A DNA stretch of 64,000 nucleotides. It comes from Zunongwangia sp. HGR-M22. Lineage in GTDB: Bacteria > Bacteroidota > Bacteroidia > Flavobacteriales > Flavobacteriaceae. The position numbers were made by a program, and so were the translations under genes. The notes below the pieces were generated by a model. That model saw only the letters and a list, made by a program, of their open reading frames with translations, was not told the origin of the DNA and did not search any database. Positions 36,426-45,838 of this stretch are shown piece by piece (position 1 is the stretch's first letter; every line of letters begins with the position of its first letter). Location of the stretch: contig NZ_CP115159.1 of assembly GCF_027594425.1 (NCBI RefSeq), positions 3,371,001-3,435,000 of the forward strand, read 5' to 3'.

Positions 36426-37232
36426 ATGCTACAACTCAATAAAAAGATTGGCCTATTAAGCCTGTTATTATTACTTATTAGTTTTGTTGGATTCGCACAG
36501 CGCGATATTCCACCAAAACCAAGTAAACAAACCGCAGTTTACGATGAAGCTGATCTTTTAAATACTTCGGAAGAACAACGTCTTACCCAAAAGCTTATTA
36601 ACTATGCAGATACTACTTCTACGCAGATTGTAGTTGCAACTATTAAATCTTTGCAAGGAGAATATATTGGCACATATTCAGCTAAGTGGGCTCATAAGTG
36701 GGAGATAGGCCAAAAAGGTAAAGATAATGGCTTATTAATCTTGGTTTCTGAAGGTGATCATAAGTTATGGATAACAACGGGCTATGGTTTAGAAGAGTAT
36801 ATGACAGATGCTACTACTAAGCAGATCGTAAATCAAATAATTACTCCGGAATTCAAAACAGGCGATTATTATACTGGTTTAGATAAAGGAACTACCGCTG
36901 TCTTTGAAGTTTTAGCTGGTACGTTTAAAGGCACATCTCAAGCTCGTGGGGGTTCAGGAAATTCGGCAAAGCCAATCGCTTTATTTATTATAGTTTTTAT
37001 AATTATCATCATTTCGCTTATCGGTAAAAGTAGAGGTGGTGGCAAAGGCGGCGGTCGTCGTGGTCGCAGCACGCTAATGGACGCCATTATCTTAAGTTCG
37101 CTTGGTCGCGGTAGTTTTGGTGGCGGCGGATTCGGTGGCGGCTCTGGAGGTGGTTTCGGAGGCGGCGGCGGATTTGGTGGAGGCTTCGGCGGTGGAGGCT
37201 TTGGCGGAGGTGGCGCTGGCGGAAGCTGGTAA
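36426..37232 (+). CDS. TPM-domain protein with signal peptide and Gly-rich tail (YgcG-like)
   Basis: 268 residues. Signal peptide (about 1-24, ending FAQ), TPM domain (about 35-165; YDEADLLNTSEEQ, TTGYGLEEYMTDA), a hydrophobic helix (about 182-202), then a basic stretch and a Gly/Phe/Ser-rich C-terminus of about 55 residues. The tail-encoding DNA is a degenerate GGN repeat (about 37115-37232). Followed by a strong terminator. Probably works with LemA at the membrane (inference from neighbourhood). Confidence 0.92.
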   Translation: MLQLNKKIGLLSLLLLLISFVGFAQRDIPPKPSKQTAVYDEADLLNTSEEQRLTQKLINYADTTSTQIVVATIKSLQGEYIGTYSAKWAHKWEIGQKGKDNGLLILVSEGDHKLWITTGYGLEEYMTDATTKQIVNQIITPEFKTGDYYTGLDKGTTAVFEVLAGTFKGTSQARGGSGNSAKPIALFIIVFIIIIISLIGKSRGGGKGGGRRGRSTLMDAIILSSLGRGSFGGGGFGGGSGGGFGGGGGFGGGFGGGGFGGGGAGGSW

Positions 37233-37273
37233 AATCTAACTAAACAAATAAAATCACTATTAGAAATTACATA

Positions 37274-37313
37274 AAAAAATGCCCAATCTTATGGCTAAGA
37301 TTGGGCATTTTTT
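37274..37313. terminator. Strong bidirectional terminator
   Basis: AAAAAATGCCCAATCTT pairs with AAGATTGGGCATTTTTT over a 6-nt loop (37274-37290, 37297-37313). Serves the TPM gene on one side and the outer-membrane barrel gene on the other. Confidence 0.95.
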
Positions 37314-37332
37314 TGTCAATTATTTTAAAGTA

Positions 37333-40098
37333 CTATCTTGGTGGTCGTCGGCCTCCTCTGCCACCTCCATAACCTTGACCTCCAAAATTCTTTAAGTTAT
37401 AAGTAAAACTTAGCATTGCATACTGAGTAAGTACTAAACTGCTAGAATCCTGAATATAATCATCCCCAAATTGTCTGCGGGTATTTATTACCTGATCTAA
37501 TACATCATAAACTTTTATCTTTAGGTTTGCTTTCTCATCCCAAAACTGATATCCTAAACTGGTATTCCAAAGCAAAGAAGTATTATCAAATTGAGAAGAT
37601 ACATTTCCGAATTTATTATAAGAAATATCATTACCAAAAACTACATTTTTAGGCCAGTATGTAGTCACCTCTAACCCTGCACGCTGATTAATAAATTCTC
37701 GGTCATTTGGATTACTAATACTATAATGAGAATTATTGTAACCTATACCTACTTCTGGATTAATCTCTAAAACGTCTTCGATGGCATACGTAATTCTTAT
37801 CGAAGGATCGATAGAAACGGTCTCTGAATAAAATTTTATACCATTAGAAAATCCCACATTTTTATTGTAGCTACTATTTAAAGATAAACGATATCTAAAC
37901 TCGCTATTTTCATTCTTCTTTTGCTTGTTATAGAAAACACCTAAAGAAGCAGACATAGCGCCGTCAACATTCGTATACGTTGTTGTTCTGGAGAAATCTT
38001 GTGTATCTGTAATTGTTCTAGCTACAACACTATTTTCTGTAAAATTTAAATTGAAATAACTAAAAATACCGCTACGAGTTGAAAAATCGAAATTACGATA
38101 TCCTCCTCGAATATTGTGAGTATAAGAAGGTCTCAAATCTGGATTACCAGTAAGGATATTATTGGGATTAGTTTGATCGATAACCGGCTGTAATTGCCGT
38201 ACTGAAGGCACATTAGCATCTGTAGAATAATCTATGGATAAACTTTTTGATCGCTCAACTTCATACCTAATCCTTGCTCGCATATAAAGATTATTATATG
38301 TGTTATCGAATGAAATATCAGATAGATAATTATTATTTTCTAAAGTGGTGTTTAAAAAACCAAAATTAGTATCTATTCTCCAAACATCCCCTTCATAGTT
38401 GATTCCGGCATTTGGGATATGCTGTCTACTTTTTACTTCAAAGTTACTGCTTAAGCCTTCATTCAAAACACTATAATCGCCATTTTCGTCAGCTTCAAAC
38501 ACATAGCGCTCATTTGTGTTATTGTTTGAAGAAAAATCATATGATAAATCCAGAAAGAGATCGTCAGCTAGTACACTCCGTTGGGAAACACTAAAGGAAT
38601 AATTTTCTGTATTTCCATCTTCATCTATATATTGATCCTGTATTTCTGTATTATTACCATTATCATCGTATACTACTCTTTCAGAATAAAAATAATTGTC
38701 ATTTTCCTGTTCGTCATAAGTGTTTCTAAACTCCATTTGCAGAAAAGCACCCCGATTCCCAAATCGTTTAATAAAATCAATGTTATTACTGAAGCTAGTA
38801 CTGTGAATATCTTCAGATTCTTCGATTAAAGTAGTGTTTACCAATTCACCGTCTTCATTAGAACGATCAGAAGATGATCCTCGTTCCGAAATTCCTATGT
38901 TAGCGGTAAATCGAGGGGAAACAGAAAGTTTTGTAAGGGTATCAAATTCAATTTCGAATCTTGCATTAGCTCTATGACTATCATTTAAAAGATTACTATA
39001 ACTATCTGAATTTTCAAAAAAGCTTATACTTGCCCCGTCTTCTTCAGTATTAGTTGAATCTGCGATAGTATATTTAGTTTCTACTTCAGTTTCCTGCCGT
39101 GTATCGTTTCTTCCGAAGAAATAATCGCCATTAAACTCATATTTATCATTCCACTCATTAGTATAATTTAGCCCCGCATTTTCTGCTTTGGTGATACCGC
39201 CACCGCCTCCAAAAACTGAACGTGCATTGCCTCCCCCCATCATTCCGTAAACCTCATCGAAACTAAAACCTGAACTATTAATGTTATTAGAACTAGCCAG
39301 AATGCTTAAACGCATATCGTCTTTAAAAATATTCCCAATTCCGCTAAGTTCATAACGATCATCGGTACCACCACCGGCAGTAGCTCTCGCGAAATAGCCT
39401 TTATTCTTATCTTCTTTTATAGTAATATTTATGGTCTTATTATCTGGATCTCCCGCTTTACCGGTAAATTCTTCAGACTTAGTTTTTTCGTTTGAAACCT
39501 GAATTTTCTCTATAATCTCTTTGGGAAGATTTTTAGTCGCAATTAGCGGATCGTCGCCAAAAAACTCTTTACCGTTTACTTTAATACTGGAAACTGGTTT
39601 TCCGTTGACGGTTATCGCGCCATCAGAATCTACTTCTACGCCAGGTAATTTCTCCAATAATTCTTCAAGGTTTGCATTTTGCCGAGTTTTGAAACTATCG
39701 GCATTAAATTCTAAAGTATCTTTTTTTAATGTTAGCGGAGGTCTTGAAGCTACCACGGTTACCTCTCCTAATTGGTTATCCTGAAGTTCCATCTTCAAAT
39801 CGCCTAGGTTTTGAGTTTCTTCCTTAATCTGAACTAACTTTTTAAAAGGCTTGTAACCCGCAAAAGATATTAAAAGATTCAAATTCTTTTCTTTAGATGA
39901 ACCAGCAAGAGTAAATTCTCCAGAACTTTCAGATATTGTATACGTTACTAAAGTACTATCTGAGACTTTTTCTACATACACCGTAGCAGACGGAAGTGGA
40001 TTGCCATCTGGATCCAGTACCTTCCCAGACATTTCGAATTTCTGAGAGAAACTTATCGCGCTGATAAAAAGAAACGCAATTACAAAATAAAATTTCAT
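37333..40098 (-). CDS. Outer membrane beta-barrel protein with carboxypeptidase-regulatory and plug-like domains
   Basis: 921 residues. Signal peptide (about 1-18), CarboxypepD_reg-like domain (about 20-110; KVLDPDGNPLPSATVYVE), plug-like domain (about 115-230; LPGVEVDSDGAITVNGKPV, FFGDDP), and a large barrel (about 300-905) of the OMP_b-brl_3 type. The C-terminus is Gly/Arg rich rather than ending in an aromatic residue. Related to TonB-dependent receptors, but no obvious partner (SusD) or substrate gene is near. Single gene. Confidence 0.85.
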   Translation of the reverse strand: MKFYFVIAFLFISAISFSQKFEMSGKVLDPDGNPLPSATVYVEKVSDSTLVTYTISESSGEFTLAGSSKEKNLNLLISFAGYKPFKKLVQIKEETQNLGDLKMELQDNQLGEVTVVASRPPLTLKKDTLEFNADSFKTRQNANLEELLEKLPGVEVDSDGAITVNGKPVSSIKVNGKEFFGDDPLIATKNLPKEIIEKIQVSNEKTKSEEFTGKAGDPDNKTINITIKEDKNKGYFARATAGGGTDDRYELSGIGNIFKDDMRLSILASSNNINSSGFSFDEVYGMMGGGNARSVFGGGGGITKAENAGLNYTNEWNDKYEFNGDYFFGRNDTRQETEVETKYTIADSTNTEEDGASISFFENSDSYSNLLNDSHRANARFEIEFDTLTKLSVSPRFTANIGISERGSSSDRSNEDGELVNTTLIEESEDIHSTSFSNNIDFIKRFGNRGAFLQMEFRNTYDEQENDNYFYSERVVYDDNGNNTEIQDQYIDEDGNTENYSFSVSQRSVLADDLFLDLSYDFSSNNNTNERYVFEADENGDYSVLNEGLSSNFEVKSRQHIPNAGINYEGDVWRIDTNFGFLNTTLENNNYLSDISFDNTYNNLYMRARIRYEVERSKSLSIDYSTDANVPSVRQLQPVIDQTNPNNILTGNPDLRPSYTHNIRGGYRNFDFSTRSGIFSYFNLNFTENSVVARTITDTQDFSRTTTYTNVDGAMSASLGVFYNKQKKNENSEFRYRLSLNSSYNKNVGFSNGIKFYSETVSIDPSIRITYAIEDVLEINPEVGIGYNNSHYSISNPNDREFINQRAGLEVTTYWPKNVVFGNDISYNKFGNVSSQFDNTSLLWNTSLGYQFWDEKANLKIKVYDVLDQVINTRRQFGDDYIQDSSSLVLTQYAMLSFTYNLKNFGGQGYGGGRGGRRPPR

Positions 40099-40218
40099 TG
40101 ATTGATGTTTAAAATTTTCGGTTTAGGTTACAAACGTGGTGGTCATATTCAATTAGACTCTCCTAAAACGAAAACGTTTAATAAAACATCAAAGATTTCA
40201 TAAAAAAGCATAAAAAAA

Positions 40219-40251
40219 GGATTCAAAAACCTTAAAATGGCTTAAGAATCC
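40219..40251 (-). terminator. der terminator
   Basis: GGATTC (40219-40224) pairs with GAATCC (40246-40251) with an inner CTTAA/TTAAG stem. On the minus strand the hairpin is followed by TTTTTTTATG. Confidence 0.8.
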
Positions 40252-40277
40252 TTCACTAAACTATTAGAATATTTTTT

Positions 40278-41582
40278 TTATTTCTTTCTAAAATATACCG
40301 TAATAGGAACTCCTTTAAAATCAAATTCCTCACGTAATTTATTTTCTATAAATCGTTTATAAGGATCTCTTACGTATTGGGGTAGATTACAGAAAAATGC
40401 AAACTGCGGTTGTGGCGTAGGCAGTTGCATACAAAATTTAATCTTAACGAACTTCCCTTTATAAGCCGGTGGCGGATTATTTTCTATAATAGGAAGCATT
40501 ACATCATTAAGCTCTCTAGTTTTTATTTTTTTACTTCGGTTTTCAAAAACCTTAACAGCAGTTTCAATAGCTTTAAAAATGCGTTGTTTATTCAGTACCG
40601 ACATAAATATAACTGGTACATCTGTAAAAGGTTCAATTTCGCGACGAATCTCCTGCTCTAAAGTCTTCATGGTATTGGTTTCTTTTTCTACCAAATCCCA
40701 CTTATTTACAAGAATAACTATTCCCTTACGGTTACGCTGTGCCAGCCAAAATATATTTTGCACCTGACCATCGAAACCTCGGGTAGCATCTAAAACCAGT
40801 AAACAAACATCGGCATTTTCTATTGCTCTTACCGACCGCATTACCGAGTAAAATTCAAGATCTTCCTTTACCTTCGATTTTCGGCGAATCCCAGCAGTAT
40901 CTACTAAATTAAATTCAAAACCGAATCTATTATATTTGGTATCTATAGAATCTCTTGTTGTACCAGCAATATCAGTTACAATATATCTTTCTTCACCAAT
41001 TAAAGCATTTATAAAAGAAGATTTACCAGCATTAGGCCGCCCTACTACTGCAAATCTTGGAAGTTCACTTTCTTCGACATTTGTCTCTTCTGGTAAAGCC
41101 TTGATAACGGCATCTAATAAATCTCCGGATCCGCTACCATTTGTACTCGCAATAGGAAAATAATCACCTAATCCCAAAGAATAAAATTCAACAGCGTTTT
41201 CTAGACGTTTATTATTATCTACTTTATTTACGGCAAGAAATACAGGTTTGTTTACCTTTCTAAGAAGTATTGCAACATCTTCATCCATCGGGGTTATGCC
41301 TGTCTCTACGTCTACCATAAAGATAATCACATCAGCCTCATCGATGGCGAGTTCAACCTGCTTATCTATTTCAGATTCAAAAACATCATCACTCCCAATA
41401 ACATAACCACCGGTATCGATTAATGAAAAATGTCGACCATTCCAGTCTGATTTTCCATAATGACGATCGCGGGTTACACCACTTACAGAATCTACAATCG
41501 CCTCGCGACGTTGTATTAAACGATTAAAAAAAGTAGATTTTCCAACATTAGGTCTCCCTACAATAGCAACAATACCACTCAT
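40278..41582 (-). CDS. der: GTPase Der (EngA), 50S ribosome assembly
   Basis: 434 residues. Two tandem G domains: GRPNVGKS (about 8-15) with DTGG and [12 protein letters not shown] (about 180-187) with DTAG and NKWD. The C-terminal KH-like domain ends with [10 protein letters not shown]. Full length. A minus-strand TAnnTTTG element lies 17 nt upstream. era is 1.4 kb upstream on the same strand with an antiporter gene between. Confidence 0.98.
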   Translation of the reverse strand: MSGIVAIVGRPNVGKSTFFNRLIQRREAIVDSVSGVTRDRHYGKSDWNGRHFSLIDTGGYVIGSDDVFESEIDKQVELAIDEADVIIFMVDVETGITPMDEDVAILLRKVNKPVFLAVNKVDNNKRLENAVEFYSLGLGDYFPIASTNGSGSGDLLDAVIKALPEETNVEESELPRFAVVGRPNAGKSSFINALIGEERYIVTDIAGTTRDSIDTKYNRFGFEFNLVDTAGIRRKSKVKEDLEFYSVMRSVRAIENADVCLLVLDATRGFDGQVQNIFWLAQRNRKGIVILVNKWDLVEKETNTMKTLEQEIRREIEPFTDVPVIFMSVLNKQRIFKAIETAVKVFENRSKKIKTRELNDVMLPIIENNPPPAYKGKFVKIKFCMQLPTPQPQFAFFCNLPQYVRDPYKRFIENKLREEFDFKGVPITVYFRKK

Positions 41583-41598
41583 AACTAAAAATTATTTG

Positions 41599-41606
41599 CA
41601 AAGGTA
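41599..41606 (-). promoter_or_regulatory. TAnnTTTG promoter element for der
   Basis: Minus-strand TACCTTTG, 16 nt before the der ATG; a short leader is predicted. Confidence 0.5.
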
Positions 41607-41660
41607 GTACTAAACAACCGATTTAGAAACAATAAACTTTCCTGAATTTAAAACCATAAA

Positions 41661-42920
41661 CTATTCAGTGGCTTGTGTATTCTGTGTTTTTTCAATTAGT
41701 TTCCCAACAGTTAATCCTTGGACTAAAATAGCAAAGATCACCACAACATAGGTCATCACTAGAAATAGATCGCGATCCATATCTTTAGTTAGTCCTAAAC
41801 AAAGTGCGATAGAAATCCCACCTCTTAAACCGCCCCACGTCATAATTAGATTGGTTTTCGGCACAAAGCCTAGCTTCTTTCTAAAAAACTCTATTGGCAG
41901 CAACAAAGAAAGATAGCGGCAAACAAGCACTACCGGAATAGCTAATAACCCGGCTAGAATATACTCCAGATCGAACGTGAGCACCAAAATTTCCATCCCG
42001 ATAAGAACAAAAAGCACCGTATTTAAAAGAATATCGATAAGCTCCCAAAATTTATCTACATAGGTTTCAGTCATCTCAGACATAGAAGATTGACGTACCG
42101 TGTCTTTTCCTACTAACAAACCTGCTGTTACCATTGCCAATGGAGCTGAAAAGTGAAGTTTTTGAGCAACTGCTGTCCCGACCATTACCGCGGCTAGTGT
42201 TATAATTACTTCGGTATCATAATCATCAATCGAGCGCATTAAAAGATAGGTGATATACCCAATCCCTAATCCTAGACCTACGCCACCAATAACCTCAGCA
42301 CCAAAAAGTTCAAGAATATGCATAAATCCGGTACTTTCTTCGCTTCCACCAGATTCGGCTATATTAAATATGGTTAGAAAAACGACTACTCCTACTCCAT
42401 CATTAAACAAAGATTCTCCCACAATTTTTGTTTCAAGTTGTTTGGGAGCACCTGCTTTTTTTAATATTCCTAAAACAGCAATAGGATCTGTAGGCGAAAT
42501 TAAAGCACCAAATAATAAACAATTTATAAAGTCTACCTCCAAGCCAAATAAAGGCAGCATGAAATAAACAAGACTACCTACTAAAAAGGTTGAAGTTAGC
42601 ACTCCTAATGTTGCAAAAACAATTACAGGCCATCGCTGTACTTTTAATTGTTCAAAATTTGTATGCAAAGCTCCGGCAAAAAGCAAAAAGCTAAGCATTA
42701 CATCTAACAACAAGGTTCTAAAATCGAGTTGGGTAATGATATATTCCTCGATATCGAGTAAAGTATCATCGAAAAAACTAATCCCGAAAACAATTAAACT
42801 GAAAATAATTGTAATCAGCATTAAACCAATGGTAGTTGGTAATTTTAAAAATCGAACATTCACATAGCCAAATAAAGCGGCTAATGCAATGATAATGGTT
42901 AGAATAATAAACGGACTCAT
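41661..42920 (-). CDS. Na+/H+ antiporter, CPA1 (NhaP) family
   Basis: 419 residues, about 12 hydrophobic helices. The ion-binding region GESLFNDGVGVVVF (ND motif of the CPA1 group, about 168-181) and ALISPTDPIAVLG are conserved; GLRGGISIALCL marks helix 10. No long C-terminal regulatory tail. Exchanges Na+ (or K+) for H+ at the inner membrane; useful in a marine habitat (inference). Lies between der and era on the same strand. Confidence 0.93.
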   Translation of the reverse strand: MSPFIILTIIIALAALFGYVNVRFLKLPTTIGLMLITIIFSLIVFGISFFDDTLLDIEEYIITQLDFRTLLLDVMLSFLLFAGALHTNFEQLKVQRWPVIVFATLGVLTSTFLVGSLVYFMLPLFGLEVDFINCLLFGALISPTDPIAVLGILKKAGAPKQLETKIVGESLFNDGVGVVVFLTIFNIAESGGSEESTGFMHILELFGAEVIGGVGLGLGIGYITYLLMRSIDDYDTEVIITLAAVMVGTAVAQKLHFSAPLAMVTAGLLVGKDTVRQSSMSEMTETYVDKFWELIDILLNTVLFVLIGMEILVLTFDLEYILAGLLAIPVVLVCRYLSLLLPIEFFRKKLGFVPKTNLIMTWGGLRGGISIALCLGLTKDMDRDLFLVMTYVVVIFAILVQGLTVGKLIEKTQNTQATE

Positions 42921-43024
42921 ATTTTTGCTGAAGTAATAGTTCAGCTTAAAGATATACGAATCGATTTGGGAATCAATTTAACCCGGGTCTTTTAACGAAA
43001 GATTAAAATAGCTAACGCACCAAA

Positions 43025-43909
43025 TTAGTCTTTAGAATAACCAAAACGCTTTAATTGTCTATCGTTACTTCTCCAGTTTTTGTTCACCTTCACATAAAGT
43101 TCTATATGCACCTGCTTCCCAAAGAATTTCTCTAAATCGGCACGCGCCTCTACACCTACACGTTTTAAAGCATTCCCTTTATGACCAATTATAATTCCTT
43201 TTTGCGTATCACGTTCTACCATGATCACACTACGCATTCTTATAATTTTTTCTTCTTCAAAAAACTCCTCGGTTTCTATTTCTACGGAATAAGGAATTTC
43301 TTTTTTGTAATGCATCAAAATTTTCTCGCGAATAATTTCATTTACAAAAAAGCGTTCCGGTTTATCAGTAAGACTATCTTTAGGATAAAATGCGGGACTT
43401 TCTGGTAATAACTCAATAATACGACTAAAAACTTCAGCCACATTAAATCCCTCTAGGGCTGAAATTGGATAAATTTCGGCATTAGGAACTTTTTCTTTCC
43501 AAAGCTGCACCTGAGATTCGAGCTGCTCTTGGTTAGATTTATCGATTTTATTTAGCAATAATAAAACTGGAATTTCGGCATGAATAATTTTTCTGAAAAA
43601 AGACTCATCTTTTAATTCCCGTTCACCAATTTCAACCATGTATATTAGCACATCTGCATCTTCAAAAGCAGATTTCACAAAATCCATCATCGATGCCTGA
43701 AGTTCATACGCAGGTTTAATAATCCCGGGAGTATCACTCAAAATTGCTTGAAAATCTTCACCATTAACGATCCCTAAAATACGATGTCTCGTAGTTTGTG
43801 CTTTAGAAGTAATAATTGATAATCGCTCTCCTACAAAAGCATTCATCAATGTCGATTTTCCTACGTTTGGATTTCCGATAATATTTACAAAACCTGCTTT
43901 ATGTGCCAT
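43025..43909 (-). CDS. era: GTPase Era, 16S rRNA maturation
   Basis: 294 residues. G1 GNPNVGKS (about 12-19), G3 DTPG, G4 NKID (about 122-125), and the KH domain with VIMVERDTQKGIIIGHKGNALKRVG. Binds the 3' end of 16S rRNA. Its ATG lies 13 nt after a perfect minus-strand TATCTTTG. Confidence 0.98.
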   Translation of the reverse strand: MAHKAGFVNIIGNPNVGKSTLMNAFVGERLSIITSKAQTTRHRILGIVNGEDFQAILSDTPGIIKPAYELQASMMDFVKSAFEDADVLIYMVEIGERELKDESFFRKIIHAEIPVLLLLNKIDKSNQEQLESQVQLWKEKVPNAEIYPISALEGFNVAEVFSRIIELLPESPAFYPKDSLTDKPERFFVNEIIREKILMHYKKEIPYSVEIETEEFFEEEKIIRMRSVIMVERDTQKGIIIGHKGNALKRVGVEARADLEKFFGKQVHIELYVKVNKNWRSNDRQLKRFGYSKD

Positions 43910-43922
43910 GCTGAATTTTTTA

Positions 43923-43930
43923 CAAAGATA
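43923..43930 (-). promoter_or_regulatory. era promoter (-7 element TATCTTTG)
   Basis: Minus-strand TATCTTTG with TTG 16 bp upstream (GGTTGCAG), fitting the Bacteroidota -33/-7 layout. Best supported promoter in the window. Confidence 0.6.
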
Positions 43931-44106
43931 TTTTATTTAATTACTGCAACCTAAAACCAAACGAAAAATTGATTTTTTTCAGAAAAGAAGACTTCCAAAT
44001 TTCTAAAAATGACTACTAAATACATAATAAACAAGCTTTTATATTACGATACCATTAAAAATTGAATGCTTTTAAGCAGTCTTCTTTCTTATTAAATTAA
44101 ATTATA

Positions 44107-44114
44107 TAATTTTG
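44107..44114 (+). promoter_or_regulatory. TAnnTTTG promoter element for the SulP gene
   Basis: TAATTTTG, 59 nt upstream of the ATG at 44174. Confidence 0.45.
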
Positions 44115-44173
44115 CGGCTTCTAAAATTGAAGCCTAAGGCTTTAAATATCAGCAAAAAGACACAAAAAGCACT

Positions 44174-45715
44174 ATGAAACAAGTCTTCAATCTCTTTGAT
44201 TTCTCACAAAAAGTTAATTATAAAACCGAGATTTTGGCTGGGCTAACCGTGGCGATGACCATGATCCCAGAATCCTTATCTTTTGCTATACTAGCAGGAT
44301 TCCCTCCATTGGTTGGTTTATATGCCGCATTTATCATGGGATTAATTACTGCCATATTTGGTGGTCGCCCAGGACTGGTTTCTGGTGGTGCCGGTGCAAC
44401 CGTGGTTGTTTTAATTGCTTTGATGAACTCTCACGGATTAGATTATGTATTTGCCGCAGTGGCCATGGCCGGCGTCATCCAAATTGCCGTTGGCGTGTTT
44501 AAACTCGGGAAATTTATACGATTAGTGCCACAACCTGTAATGTTTGGATTTGTAAATGGTCTTGCGGTTATTATTTTTTCTGCTCAATTAGAACAATTTA
44601 AAGAAGTAGTAAATGGGCAGGTAGAATGGTTAACCGGTAGCCCATTATTAATTATGCTCGCTTTAGTTACTTTAACGATCGCTATCATTCTTATTTTCCC
44701 TAAAATAACCAAAGCAGTGCCACCATCGTTGGTAGCGATATTGGTGGTTTTTGCGATTGTTTATTTCTTCGGAATTGAGACCAGACAGGTAAAAGATATC
44801 GCTTCAGTAAGTGGTACGTTACCTCCATTTCACATTCCGCAGGTTCCATTTACTTTAGAGACGTTAAAAATTATTTTACCGTACGGACTTATCATGGCAG
44901 CGGTTGGTTTAACTGAAGGGCTCTTAACTTTAAACCTTGTTGATGAAATTACGGGAACCCGTGGTCGTAGTAACAAAGAATGTGTTGCACAGGGAACGGC
45001 TAATATCGCCAATGGTTTTTTCTACGGAATGGGTGGTTGCCCAATGCTTGCACAAACGCTGGTAAATTTATCTTCCGGATCTCGCGCCAGACTGTCTGGA
45101 ATTATCGCAGCAATTACCATTTTAGTTATTATTCTTGTAGGCGCTCCTGTAATAGAATTATTACCCATGGCAGCACTTACCGGCGTAATGATTATGGTTG
45201 CTTTTGGTACTTTTGAGTGGGCAAGTTTTAAAACACTTACCAGAATGCCCAAGCATGATATTTTTGTGATGGTATTGGTAACCTTAATTACTATTTTACT
45301 TCATAATCTGGCACTTGCAGTACTAATAGGTGTAATTATTTCAGCATTAGTATTTGCCTGGGATAACGCAAAAAGAATTAGAGCTAGAAAAAGAATCGAC
45401 GAAAATGGCGTAAAACATTATGAAATTTACGGTCCGCTTTTCTTTGGATCTACCACGGCATTCAATGAAAAATTTGATGTTTTGAATGATCCTGAGGAAG
45501 TGATTGTAGACTTTTCTGAAAGTAGAATTGTAGATATGTCTGGTATTGAAGCAGTAAACAAGCTTACTGAACGATATGCTAAGCAAAATAAAAAATTACA
45601 CCTTCGTCATTTAAGTGACGATTGCCGTCATCTTTTAAACAATGCAGATGCAATTATCGAAGTAAATATTATAGAAGACCCAACCTACCGCGTAGTTACC
45701 GATCGCGTAGATTAG
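44174..45715 (+). CDS. SulP-family anion transporter with STAS domain
   Basis: 513 residues. About 12-14 hydrophobic segments (residues 20-400) with the family start ETLAGLTVAMTMIPESLSFA (here EILAGLTVAMTMIPESLSFA, about 18-37) and GLVSGGAGATVVVL. The C-terminal STAS domain (about 420-505) contains VIVDFSESRIVDMSGIEAVN. Likely transports sulfate or bicarbonate; the sequence does not decide which. Single gene. Confidence 0.94.
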   Translation: MKQVFNLFDFSQKVNYKTEILAGLTVAMTMIPESLSFAILAGFPPLVGLYAAFIMGLITAIFGGRPGLVSGGAGATVVVLIALMNSHGLDYVFAAVAMAGVIQIAVGVFKLGKFIRLVPQPVMFGFVNGLAVIIFSAQLEQFKEVVNGQVEWLTGSPLLIMLALVTLTIAIILIFPKITKAVPPSLVAILVVFAIVYFFGIETRQVKDIASVSGTLPPFHIPQVPFTLETLKIILPYGLIMAAVGLTEGLLTLNLVDEITGTRGRSNKECVAQGTANIANGFFYGMGGCPMLAQTLVNLSSGSRARLSGIIAAITILVIILVGAPVIELLPMAALTGVMIMVAFGTFEWASFKTLTRMPKHDIFVMVLVTLITILLHNLALAVLIGVIISALVFAWDNAKRIRARKRIDENGVKHYEIYGPLFFGSTTAFNEKFDVLNDPEEVIVDFSESRIVDMSGIEAVNKLTERYAKQNKKLHLRHLSDDCRHLLNNADAIIEVNIIEDPTYRVVTDRVD

Positions 45716-45775
45716 TTTGATTTTCGATTATCCGTAAATTGCTACGGACATTCAAATTTTATTTATATAAATTAA

Positions 45776-45820
45776 AAAAGCTCCCTAACTATCGAATTTC
45801 GATATTTTAGGGAGCTTTTT
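45776..45820. terminator. Bidirectional terminator
   Basis: AAAAAGCTCCCTAA (45776-45789) pairs with TTAGGGAGCTTTTT (45807-45820). Convergent genes on both sides. Confidence 0.92.
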
Positions 45821-45838
45821 ATTTTAAGGCTTATCTAT

